This document shows, piece after piece, positions 44,981 to 53,655 of a stretch of 64,000 nucleotides of DNA (position 1 is its first letter; each line of letters starts with the position of its first letter). The stretch covers positions 744,001-808,000 of the forward strand of contig NZ_JAAOIX010000001.1 of assembly GCF_011440395.1 (NCBI RefSeq), in the 5' to 3' direction. Position numbers and translations under genes: made by a program. This stretch comes from Pseudomaricurvus alcaniphilus (GTDB lineage Bacteria; Pseudomonadota; Gammaproteobacteria; Pseudomonadales; Cellvibrionaceae). The notes under the pieces were generated by a model. It saw nothing but the letters and a program-made list of their open reading frames with translations. It made no database searches and was not told the DNA's origin.

Positions 44981-47900
44981 CTATTTGGTGAAGCGAACCA
45001 AATTATCGATAGATATCCCGTCGTCATTGGTATAGAGACCAATATCATAGTCTTTCATATCATATAGACGGAAACTCAACGCCCGCTTGCCATCCAGATA
45101 AAGCGTTCCTATTCCAACTTCTGGATTGAGGAAAAGATCCAGACCAACCCCAGCCTCGGTATCCAGATCAACTTTCACCACCGGATTATCCTCGAGACCA
45201 AGCCCTGCGGAAGTGGGAGGTGGTCCTGGTAACGGTAAATCAATAGCAGGCAGGTCATGCTCGAAGAAGTGATCCGCCAAAAGAAAGGGTAATCCGGGAG
45301 ATCCGTCACCATCATGATTATCCACCAGCACCACATAGGCCTCCTGACCCTTAAATTCGCTGACATCCCAGGCGCTCCATTTCACCTCGAGCTCCGGGAA
45401 GCTACCGTTGTGGAACGTATCATCACCAGCGGAAGTACGTACAGGGTTCCCATCTCCTCCGACAATAAACAAGCCTATAGCGGTAGCTTTATCGGTACCC
45501 CAGGGGTTACTACCACCACCAATCAGAAAGTTGATAAAATCTTTAGTGATGGTGAACTTCGGCGTTGTTACGGAACCAGTAATTTCCCAGCCGAGAAACC
45601 CACCGCCAATTTGGTCACCAAAGCTGCGGAAGATCCTGTCATCATGAGCCCCGATAACATCAGCACCACCGCCGCCGGCCCACTGGCCACCGTCAATCAG
45701 GATCATATCCCCTGTAGCTTCCTGATAGCCCCAATCTCCCCAAGCCCCCATTGCGTTATCTCCACCATAGCAGCACTGCTGGAAAGATGAGGCTGAAAAA
45801 TCGCCCCAATTAGTCGCCCAGAGATTTCCGGCCTGGAGCTCAGGCTCTTCCAGTATCAAAGATGGCTCTCCGGCATCAAAGAAGAATTCGGCTTCATCAT
45901 CTTGAGCATCGATTTGGATAGCTACACGCTCTTCAACCATTTCTCCTTCTTTTTCAACTATTCGGGTGAATTGAATCCCAAACACCGCTTCGGCAGTACT
46001 ACTCGATACTTCCAGCTCCAGACGATTGACCTCGTTTGCCGCTGCCAGCGCGAAACTTGAGTTCGCTCCCAAATCAATCACCGGGGCGTCACCAGTTACA
46101 TCACCTGACTTGGAAACCATCGCTGTATCTGCCACGGTCTGCAAACCTGCGCGAATCTTTTCGGGTAGAGATACCTTCAACTCACCGGTCGCCGACTTAG
46201 TTAGCTGATGGGCTATCAAATCCCCTCCGAAGCCCAGAGTCCCCGAATCGTCTCTCGTATTCCTATCAGCAACCCAGCCAAACATAAGGCGCTCTGAATC
46301 ATCTCCCGCAGTTCGACCTGCGTAAAAATACTTCCCATCCAAAGCATCGTTTTCCGGGATTGACCAAACGCCGAAGTTTTCTGACAGATACTTAACTTGA
46401 CGAGAACCGTCACGCTGGTCTGAGTAAACAAGAAACGGCGTCAAATCACCTTCCTCCCCCAGATTGAAATAATCAGGTACTTCAAGATTCAGATTTGAAT
46501 TCTCAGTGTAAAGTGGATCCGCAGCCACCCAGGTTGAAAGATCGGTCGAGGTATACAAGGCGATTGCCGCCTCACCCGCGTATCGACTGGTCAACAGCAT
46601 CCAGTATTGATCCGCCTCTTCATTCCAAAACACCTTGGGATCCCTGAAATCATCGCTACTATAGCCTCCATCAGCTGAAAAAGTGTCATCTGGCTGATCG
46701 ATCCAGCGAGTCAGTGTGCTATCAGCCGCAATGGCATGCAGAACCACTTCTTTGGGCGATAGATTTTGATTGTGGCCCGTGGAGAACAGGTGATATTTTC
46801 CCGCATGATCCCTAACAACGCTCCCTGACCCAAGAAACTGGTCTTGCGCTTCTCCGTCACCGGATGCAGACAGAACTTCTATAGGAAATGATGCTGATAG
46901 CAGATCCTTTGTTTTGGTAAGGCCCCATGAATGGAAGGAAAAGTTCTGTAGATGATACAGATAATAAGTTCCATCTATATAGATAGGGTTTGGATCAATC
47001 ATATTAAGATTAAAACCAACCGCATGGCCTTCGGCCGCTATAACGAGGCTATCGGATTCAGGAATCGCTGCGGCTTTGTCCGCCGATCGAATCTCATCGA
47101 CCAACAAAAAGGGTAGTGAACCGTCGTCTATGGAGGCATCATGGAAATCGATTATTTCAATAACTGCTGTTTCACCAATCAAACTCGATACATCCCAGGT
47201 TTTCCAGTCAACCTGAGACTCCAAACCATTGCCTGTAGCTTGACGTACTACCTTTCCGTTAACTCGTAAAACCATTGCCGTAGTGCGGTTTTCCCTGTTG
47301 CTGCCTGCCATATAGGGGTTGGTACCACCGCCGATCAGAAAATTTATATAGTTTGCATTGATCTCAAATGATGGGGTGGCGAGAGTACCGGTCTTATCAT
47401 CTCCGATCCACCCCAGACTCACACCTGTAGGGGTTTTACCGTCAGCACGGCTGGAAAAAGCCCGCTCTCCGATACTATTAACCACATCAGCCGCCCACCA
47501 GCCTCCATCCAGAAACTGCATGTCGCCCGTAACATTAAAGTTATGTATTCCATATGTACCAAAGCCGCCACAGCAAAACTCAAAGCCGGCGATATTTTGA
47601 TTTGGGTCTTGTTTGCGAATGAACGCCGGAGTACCTTCCAGCTCCGGCATGTTAGTGAACTCCTTAGCGCCAAACTTCACAACGCTTTCCGGTGCAGGCT
47701 GAACAGCAGCAGAATTGGCTATACGAAATTCGTCAGCTAATAGATACGGCACCGCCGTATCTGAGTTATCGTCTGGATGGTTGTCGATAAACAATATCTT
47801 CGCCGTTCGTCCTTTTAGAGTTCGTACATCCCATGCATCCCACGCCACTTCAAACTCCAGGTTCTTTCCACTTGACTGGCGGACAATCTCCCCGTCCACG

Positions 47901-48478
47901 ACCAAAGCTACTGCTGTAGTATTTGGTCGATCGATGCCATTTTCCCCTCCTCCGATTAGAAAATTGATATAGCTGTCTGTAATTTCAAACTCCGGACTCT
48001 CGATCGTCCCGGTTGCACTAAAACCAATCCAACCCAACGAAGTACCATCTTCGAGAAAGCCATCGCCAAAGCTGGAAAATACTCGATCACCCAAGTTACC
48101 GGCAACGTCGCCGCCCCACCAGCCACCGTCTAACTTAGCAAAATCTCCAGTCGCATTAGTAAACTCATGGTTTTGATATGTATCGAACTTACCACAACAA
48201 AATTCGAAACCGGCTATATGCTGGTCCGGGTCAGACTGACGAACAAAGAGGCCAGCTCCTTCTGTGGCTGGATCATTTGAAATGATAACCGGACCCAATT
48301 CTACGTCATTTGGATCATCCTGCAGAACTACAACTACTCGGCCATCTTCGTTAGAGTCCAGCAAAGTATTGGAACCATTTTTCGCACCATCACCCCCGCA
48401 AGCTGTAAGCAAAACGGTCGAGCTACAGGCAACGACTAAACTGGTTTTGGAAATTATTTCTGAAAGTATTTTTTTCAT
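44981..48478 (-). CDS. Lipoprotein GH32-like enzyme with two N-terminal and one internal Cys-Cys module
   Basis: A 1165-residue lipoprotein; the lipobox is LTAC with Cys27, followed by Gly-Gly-Asp. Cys-Cys modules lie at about residues 88-256 and 296-468. The GH32-like propeller spans about 485-785, with Asp495 (IDPNP), Asp613 (FRDP) and Glu666 (LEVPD). A third module (about 885-1075, opening QQCCYGGD) interrupts the C-terminal sandwich, which resumes at about 1092 and ends SFRLYDMKDYDIGLY, matching the paralogue downstream. It is probably held at the outer membrane near the SusCD complex as a fructan-binding hydrolase. Spacing to the next gene on the strand is about 105 bp. Confidence 0.87.
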   Translation of the reverse strand: MKKILSEIISKTSLVVACSSTVLLTACGGDGAKNGSNTLLDSNEDGRVVVVLQDDPNDVELGPVIISNDPATEGAGLFVRQSDPDQHIAGFEFCCGKFDTYQNHEFTNATGDFAKLDGGWWGGDVAGNLGDRVFSSFGDGFLEDGTSLGWIGFSATGTIESPEFEITDSYINFLIGGGENGIDRPNTTAVALVVDGEIVRQSSGKNLEFEVAWDAWDVRTLKGRTAKILFIDNHPDDNSDTAVPYLLADEFRIANSAAVQPAPESVVKFGAKEFTNMPELEGTPAFIRKQDPNQNIAGFEFCCGGFGTYGIHNFNVTGDMQFLDGGWWAADVVNSIGERAFSSRADGKTPTGVSLGWIGDDKTGTLATPSFEINANYINFLIGGGTNPYMAGSNRENRTTAMVLRVNGKVVRQATGNGLESQVDWKTWDVSSLIGETAVIEIIDFHDASIDDGSLPFLLVDEIRSADKAAAIPESDSLVIAAEGHAVGFNLNMIDPNPIYIDGTYYLYHLQNFSFHSWGLTKTKDLLSASFPIEVLSASGDGEAQDQFLGSGSVVRDHAGKYHLFSTGHNQNLSPKEVVLHAIAADSTLTRWIDQPDDTFSADGGYSSDDFRDPKVFWNEEADQYWMLLTSRYAGEAAIALYTSTDLSTWVAADPLYTENSNLNLEVPDYFNLGEEGDLTPFLVYSDQRDGSRQVKYLSENFGVWSIPENDALDGKYFYAGRTAGDDSERLMFGWVADRNTRDDSGTLGFGGDLIAHQLTKSATGELKVSLPEKIRAGLQTVADTAMVSKSGDVTGDAPVIDLGANSSFALAAANEVNRLELEVSSSTAEAVFGIQFTRIVEKEGEMVEERVAIQIDAQDDEAEFFFDAGEPSLILEEPELQAGNLWATNWGDFSASSFQQCCYGGDNAMGAWGDWGYQEATGDMILIDGGQWAGGGGADVIGAHDDRIFRSFGDQIGGGFLGWEITGSVTTPKFTITKDFINFLIGGGSNPWGTDKATAIGLFIVGGDGNPVRTSAGDDTFHNGSFPELEVKWSAWDVSEFKGQEAYVVLVDNHDGDGSPGLPFLLADHFFEHDLPAIDLPLPGPPPTSAGLGLEDNPVVKVDLDTEAGVGLDLFLNPEVGIGTLYLDGKRALSFRLYDMKDYDIGLYTNDDGISIDNLVRFTK

Positions 48479-48636
48479 TTTCCACCCCGTATTAACTACG
48501 ATTATCGGAAATTTCGGTCATAGCGAGGCTCTACTTGAGATGGCAAGCAGAAGTAAAGCCCGCTGTTCAATATTTATAATGGTTAGTTAGTGTCAGCCAG
48601 AATCGATGACATGGGTCATATTATTTTGAGAACCAG

Positions 48637-50373
48637 TTAATAACCCGGGTTCTGTACATACAGGCCGCCACTCAAATTTAATTGAGTAAGGGGAATTGGC
48701 AAATACTCGTGTTTTCCTGCGATGAATTCGGCATCTGATAGCCACGTCTTTCTGGTCTTTGCAACAGCTAGATACGCATCAATTGTTTCTTTCGCAACAC
48801 CCCAGCGAACCAGGTCAAAGAATCTCCACCCCTCCAGACCAAGCTCTAATCGACGCTCCCAACGCAATGCTCTCCGAGCCTCATCCTGATCGGCAAAAGA
48901 ATCATCATAATTACCCACATTGTAGATACTGGTGCCGGCCACTTTACTTATGCTAAAAGCCGCGCGGTCCCGAATCCTGTTAATAATGGCTCTTGCTTCT
49001 TCCAATCCCTGTGAAGTACCTAGCTCTATGAGGGCTTCTGCTTTCCACAACAGTACATCGGCATAACGAATAATCTTTGTATTCATAGAAGAAATCGTGA
49101 AAGGTCCATTTAACATCAAGCTACCAGAACCTGGATGCTCCAACTCTTTCATGGATGTGTAATTTCCGTACAATGCAGGGTTACGTGCCCAGGCGTTTCC
49201 ACCATGAATATCTGCACTGTACTTGAATGGTTTCCCCTGCATTCCAACAGTATGGTCCAATCTGGGATCTACAACGTCGGCGGACTGAATCAAAGCGTTA
49301 TTGTATGTATCAAATAACGGTAGCCCATCAGCATCTGTTTTAAACGCATTGACAAAATTATCAGTAGGAACATGGAAACCACAGCATCCATAAAACCCAG
49401 CCAGGTTAGCTTGCGGGCCGTTGAGGGCAGTTGGATAAGAACCTTTTCCATCAGGCGAACCATCATCTCTGGAACGCTGAATCTCAAAGACTGATTCAAC
49501 GCTATTATCGCCAGCGGCCAAAAAATTATCGCCGTAGTCTGAGCTAAGATCATAAACACCCGACGATTCAATCTCGTCAACTAAATCTACCACTTCCTGA
49601 AGATGCAAAGGGTTAACTGCCACAACTTCATGCATATCATTTTGTTCATACGCTTTGTAAAGTAGCACTTTGGCCAAAAACGCCTTGGCAGCGTACTTAT
49701 TTACACGTCCTACTTGAGGCTGTGTCGCAGGCAAATTTTCAGCGGAAAACCGAAGATCATCTACAATTTTCTGCCACAATTCCTGGTCCGTCAGGTCAAC
49801 GTTCGAAGCGGCCAGTATGTCTTCGTCTGTCATTGACTCATCAATCCAGGGCACTCTTTTATGATGAATCTTAAGATCGAAATACCAAAATGCTCGTAAA
49901 AATCGTGTTTCCGCAATGCGCGTAGTTCTCAGATCAAATTCATTGGCATTGCCAAGATTTTTCAGTGCAAGATTGGCGCGAGATATTCCCGTATAATTTC
50001 GAGACCACTTTTTATTCTGAAAGTCAACAAAATCTGGTGAATTGATACTTGCCATATCTGCCGTAATCGGCGCGTACAATGACATTGCCTCATAGCCAAA
50101 GATATCCGCAGGCCCATTTCCTCCCTTTAATGCATCACCCGCCCTAAGGTTGCCACTCGGCCAGAGCAGGTTGGGTGCCGTATAGTGATCATTGCCTAAC
50201 CACGCATAGGTAGCGGTTACCAGGCCTTCTACATTCTCACCAGATGTAATAACCTGCTCATCAATAAATCCCAAAGTGTCAACTTCCAGCCTGTCACTTC
50301 CGCTATCCCCCCCGCAGCCAGACAACACCGCGATAGAGGCAACTGAGAACGCCAATATTTTCAATGCTTTCAT
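48637..50373 (-). CDS. SusD/RagB-family outer-membrane glycan-binding lipoprotein
   Basis: A 578-residue lipoprotein with Cys20 in VLSGCGG. SusD hallmarks include the N-terminal RANLALKNLGN-type TPR region, ETRFLRAFWYFDLKIHHKRVPW, NKYAAKAFLAKVLLY, and near the C-terminus RYADVLLWKAEALIELG, ARAIINRIRDRA, RRALRWERRLELGLEGWRFFDLVRWG and YLPIPLTQLNL. SusD forms a lid on the SusC barrel and captures oligosaccharide. I start at the ATG at 50373 with AGGGTGA upstream; a GTG at 50382 is possible. It follows susC by about 50 bp. The pair is standard in Bacteroidetes and rare in Gammaproteobacteria. Confidence 0.93.
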   Translation of the reverse strand: MKALKILAFSVASIAVLSGCGGDSGSDRLEVDTLGFIDEQVITSGENVEGLVTATYAWLGNDHYTAPNLLWPSGNLRAGDALKGGNGPADIFGYEAMSLYAPITADMASINSPDFVDFQNKKWSRNYTGISRANLALKNLGNANEFDLRTTRIAETRFLRAFWYFDLKIHHKRVPWIDESMTDEDILAASNVDLTDQELWQKIVDDLRFSAENLPATQPQVGRVNKYAAKAFLAKVLLYKAYEQNDMHEVVAVNPLHLQEVVDLVDEIESSGVYDLSSDYGDNFLAAGDNSVESVFEIQRSRDDGSPDGKGSYPTALNGPQANLAGFYGCCGFHVPTDNFVNAFKTDADGLPLFDTYNNALIQSADVVDPRLDHTVGMQGKPFKYSADIHGGNAWARNPALYGNYTSMKELEHPGSGSLMLNGPFTISSMNTKIIRYADVLLWKAEALIELGTSQGLEEARAIINRIRDRAAFSISKVAGTSIYNVGNYDDSFADQDEARRALRWERRLELGLEGWRFFDLVRWGVAKETIDAYLAVAKTRKTWLSDAEFIAGKHEYLPIPLTQLNLSGGLYVQNPGY

Positions 50374-50423
50374 TTTTTTCACCCTATTATTTTGTACCGT
50401 AATAATCGCTATATCTTTTTAAC

Positions 50424-53400
50424 CTAGAAGAAGGAGGCGTTAAACCCAACAGTGATTCGCTTTGGAATCGGAAATACCGAACTCGGAGTTTCAGGGTCCT
50501 GCAGTCGACCACCGCTTGGGGTGATGGTGATCAGGTTCTCCCCGCGTATATAAACTCGTGCTCCAACAATATTAAGGTTTGATAACACAGAGTCCTTGAA
50601 GTTGTAACTCAGTGAGAGATTTCTTAACTTCAGGTATGATTTATCCTCCCAGAAAAAACTGGACTCTCGCGCTTCCGCATTGTTGTCGGACAGCGAAAGA
50701 GCTGGAATATCAGATCCGCTATTATCGGGCGACCAAGCATTTAATGTATCATTCCCGTAATTTGATCCGGCATTCAATGAAGTGAAGTGAGTAAATCTCA
50801 ACCAATCATTTTTTACTTCACCACCTTCAACGCCCTGCCAGAACATATTGAAATCCCACTGGCGCCACCGAACATCCACATTGAATCCGTAGATATAATC
50901 GGGGTCTGTGCTGGTAAAGAATTTTTGGTCCTGCTCATTGATTACGCCGTTGCCATCTAGGTCAACGTACCTGATTCTACCAGGAGCTGCTCCGGCTTGT
51001 GTTGCATGAGCATCGACCTCCTCCTGGCTTTGAAACAAACCATCAGCAACATACCCAAAAATGGAGTTAATTGAACGTCCGAGGATAGTATTACTCTGCC
51101 CATCACCGCCAAAGGAATTCAATACTTCACTGGGAAGGTCAACCACCTCATTTTTCGAAGTTGATATATTGAAATTAGCCTCGACATTAAACACACCCCA
51201 ATCAGCTATTTCAAAATCGTCGGTGTAGTTCAACACCATCTCGAAACCGGAGTTATCGATCGACCCGCCATTAACGACCCGCTGTGCACCTTCGCCGAGG
51301 GTAGCCAGCGGATTAGTGACTGTAAGAATGTCTTCAGTGCGCTTTTCATACCAATCCAGGCTAGCTGAGAAACGGTCATCCAATAGGAATATGTCAAAGC
51401 CAATATTGGTCATTGTCGACGTTTCCCACCTGAGATCCGGGTTAGCTGCCTGCACTCGGGCAAACCCCGAAGGCAAATTACCGGCATTCGCCCCCGCCAA
51501 ATCGTAGGCCGTACCTTCATCTTGCTGTGAGGTAAAAAGCGATTGTGTAAACGGACGAGGTACAAACAGACCTTTCGACGCAATAGTACTGATTTCCTGA
51601 TTACCGGTTTCACCCCAACTGACCCTGAACTTCAGCTCTTCGATAAAATCGACATTGAAGAAAGGCTCACTACTGATTCTCCATCCCAGGGATGCTGCTG
51701 GAAAGTCTCCCCATTTATTGTTTTCGCCAAATCGGGATGACCCATCACGCCGAATGGTCGCGGAAGCCAGGTACTTGTCACTATAGTTGTAATCGACCTT
51801 TCCAAAATAGGAAACCAGTGACCATTGATCACCACTGCCAGAAACCAGGGCGCTACTGGTAATATTATTCAAAAACGCAAAATTTCGATCTTGCACTGCA
51901 AGATCTTCACCAGAAGCCTGGACAGCTTCCGTTGTAAAATCTACGTTTTCAGTACCCACCAATAAGTTTATGTGATGGGAGTCATTAATTGTAAAGTCGT
52001 ATTGAGCCGTGTTAGTCCAAACGAGGCTTTTGTTCCAGTTGTAGTTATTGATAACCCTGTCTTCTATATTGATGCTACCGGCTTGAGAAGATCGTATGAA
52101 ATTTCTGAGATCAAATTGACCATAATTGATCCCGTAAACTGATTTCAAGGTTAAACCATCAAGAACCCCTGCAGGAGACCACTCGATAAAAGCATTAGCC
52201 ATAATTCTATTAAATCGATATTCGTTGTTTTTATTTTCAAATATCAACCGAACCGGATTGTCTCGATCAGTCACGCCAGCGGTCGGGCCACCCCAACCAC
52301 CGTCCTCGGTGTAAATGGGAATAATTGACTGCTGCTCGAGCGACAGAAACAAGATCTCCTCAGCTCTCGCATTTACTACATTGGCCACCTGATTCGTGAC
52401 CATGGCGTTCTCGCCGAATTTCAGTTCGCCGTCCATAAGCGTATAATCAGAATTAACCCTGAAAGACATGCGTTCAAACTGGGATGCATCAACCAGTCCG
52501 TCCTGCTTGTAGTAACCAAACGAGGCATAAGCATTGCTATTCTCTGTGCCATTAGATACGGCAAGATTAAAATCCGTTGCTTCACCATCACGAACTACCG
52601 CATCAAACCAGTTGGTATTTGCCACTCGCATGGCCGGATCGGTACTTATGAACCCGTTATCATCTCCGATCTGAATGTCGTATAATATGGGGTTATTAAA
52701 ATCTCCGTTCCAGTTATACGAATACAAAGGGCTAACGGAATTCGGATTCACACGGTCGTTTATAGCTGCCTGGTACAAGGCCTGTGGTCGCTGTGTCGTA
52801 GATAGCGGCCGGATATCATATTTGAAAGTATCCAGGGACTGATTTAGCCTGAAGTCAAATTTCAGTCCATCAGCCTGAGACCCTTTTTTGGTTGTCACAA
52901 CAATGACGCCATTCCCTGATCTGGCTCCAAAAATGCTAGCCGTTGAAGCATCTTTTAAAACCTGTATAGATTCGATATCGTTGCTATTAATTTCATGCAT
53001 GCCTGAAGTAGTGGGCACGCCGTCAATAACGTAGAGTGGGTCATTGTTACCCAAGGGCCCCAGGCCCTGACCTCGGATTCTGACGGTTGCTTGCGACTCA
53101 GGGTTCCCAGAGGTTGTAATAAATACACCCGGCACCTTACCCTGAAGACTTTTCATGGGGTTTGCTGCTGGCGCATCTGCGATTGATGCCATATCCACAG
53201 ATGTAACGGCGCCGCTAATGTCCTGGACGTTTGAGGTGCTATAGCCCATCACTACCACCTCCTCCAGCGATCCTGCTGCACTCGCCGCCTTGGACGTGGC
53301 TCCCATATGCGGAGCGCAACCCTGGCTACCTGGATTTAACGCACAATCAACTTCGGAAGCCATCTCCTCCCCCCGGCTAGCAGTGCCAACCTGAGCAATA

Positions 53401-53453
53401 GCCGGAGACATCGAAGTTGCCACGATACTGACGAAAGCTATAGTTTTTCTCAT
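50424..53453 (-). CDS. SusC/RagA-family TonB-dependent outer-membrane transporter
   Basis: A 1009-residue protein with a signal peptide (1-20). It has a short spacer with two Cys (37 and 46), a TonB-box-like LEEVVVMGYS (63-72), a plug of SusC type (QGKVPGVFITTSG, VRIRGQGLGPLGNNDPLYVIDGVP, IESIQVLKDASTASIFGARSGNGVI) and a 22-strand barrel ending PIPKRITVGFNASFF. It lacks the carboxypeptidase-like N-terminal extension common in Bacteroidetes SusC proteins. With SusD it would import fructo-oligosaccharides into the periplasm using TonB energy. Operator sequences lie 38 and about 165 bp upstream. Confidence 0.94.
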   Translation of the reverse strand: MRKTIAFVSIVATSMSPAIAQVGTASRGEEMASEVDCALNPGSQGCAPHMGATSKAASAAGSLEEVVVMGYSTSNVQDISGAVTSVDMASIADAPAANPMKSLQGKVPGVFITTSGNPESQATVRIRGQGLGPLGNNDPLYVIDGVPTTSGMHEINSNDIESIQVLKDASTASIFGARSGNGVIVVTTKKGSQADGLKFDFRLNQSLDTFKYDIRPLSTTQRPQALYQAAINDRVNPNSVSPLYSYNWNGDFNNPILYDIQIGDDNGFISTDPAMRVANTNWFDAVVRDGEATDFNLAVSNGTENSNAYASFGYYKQDGLVDASQFERMSFRVNSDYTLMDGELKFGENAMVTNQVANVVNARAEEILFLSLEQQSIIPIYTEDGGWGGPTAGVTDRDNPVRLIFENKNNEYRFNRIMANAFIEWSPAGVLDGLTLKSVYGINYGQFDLRNFIRSSQAGSINIEDRVINNYNWNKSLVWTNTAQYDFTINDSHHINLLVGTENVDFTTEAVQASGEDLAVQDRNFAFLNNITSSALVSGSGDQWSLVSYFGKVDYNYSDKYLASATIRRDGSSRFGENNKWGDFPAASLGWRISSEPFFNVDFIEELKFRVSWGETGNQEISTIASKGLFVPRPFTQSLFTSQQDEGTAYDLAGANAGNLPSGFARVQAANPDLRWETSTMTNIGFDIFLLDDRFSASLDWYEKRTEDILTVTNPLATLGEGAQRVVNGGSIDNSGFEMVLNYTDDFEIADWGVFNVEANFNISTSKNEVVDLPSEVLNSFGGDGQSNTILGRSINSIFGYVADGLFQSQEEVDAHATQAGAAPGRIRYVDLDGNGVINEQDQKFFTSTDPDYIYGFNVDVRWRQWDFNMFWQGVEGGEVKNDWLRFTHFTSLNAGSNYGNDTLNAWSPDNSGSDIPALSLSDNNAEARESSFFWEDKSYLKLRNLSLSYNFKDSVLSNLNIVGARVYIRGENLITITPSGGRLQDPETPSSVFPIPKRITVGFNASFF

Positions 53454-53490
53454 TTCTATTACCTTTATCTATTGTTATCTGCTCAGTGAT

Positions 53491-53510
53491 ACTGGCTTTC
53501 GATAGCCAGT
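53491..53510. promoter_or_regulatory. LacI-type operator before susC
   Basis: ACTGGCTTTCGATAGCCAGT is palindromic except for one base pair and lies 38 bp before the susC start. Similar 20-mers occur at 53617, 55279 and 58676, all inside the island. The symmetrical form and location suit repression by the LacI-type protein encoded at 55.4 kb. Confidence 0.75.
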
Positions 53511-53618
53511 AAATACTAAAAAGATCAGTCAATTCAATTAATTAAGCGACAAGTACTACAGAAATCGTGAACTTTAGCAGTATTTAACACTTAAATGAGC
53601 GTCATATCAAGAAATAAT

Positions 53619-53655
53619 TGGCTATCGTTAGCCTATTATAGTCTAACGATAGCCA
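53619..53655. promoter_or_regulatory. Paired inverted operator-like sites forming a hairpin at a gene end
   Basis: TGGCTATCGTTAG (53619-53631) and its exact complement (53643-53655) flank 11 bases. The left arm extends to GGCTATCGTTAGCC, itself an operator-like palindrome. The right arm overlaps the TAG stop of the GH32 gene on the minus strand, and on that strand AATTATTTCTT follows. It could be a terminator for the GH32 gene, a distal operator for susC, or both. Confidence 0.6.

Noticed and set aside
41540-48478. The tandem Cys-Cys modules as a misassembled duplication
   Set aside because: The copies are well diverged at DNA and protein level and sit in different domain orders in the two proteins.
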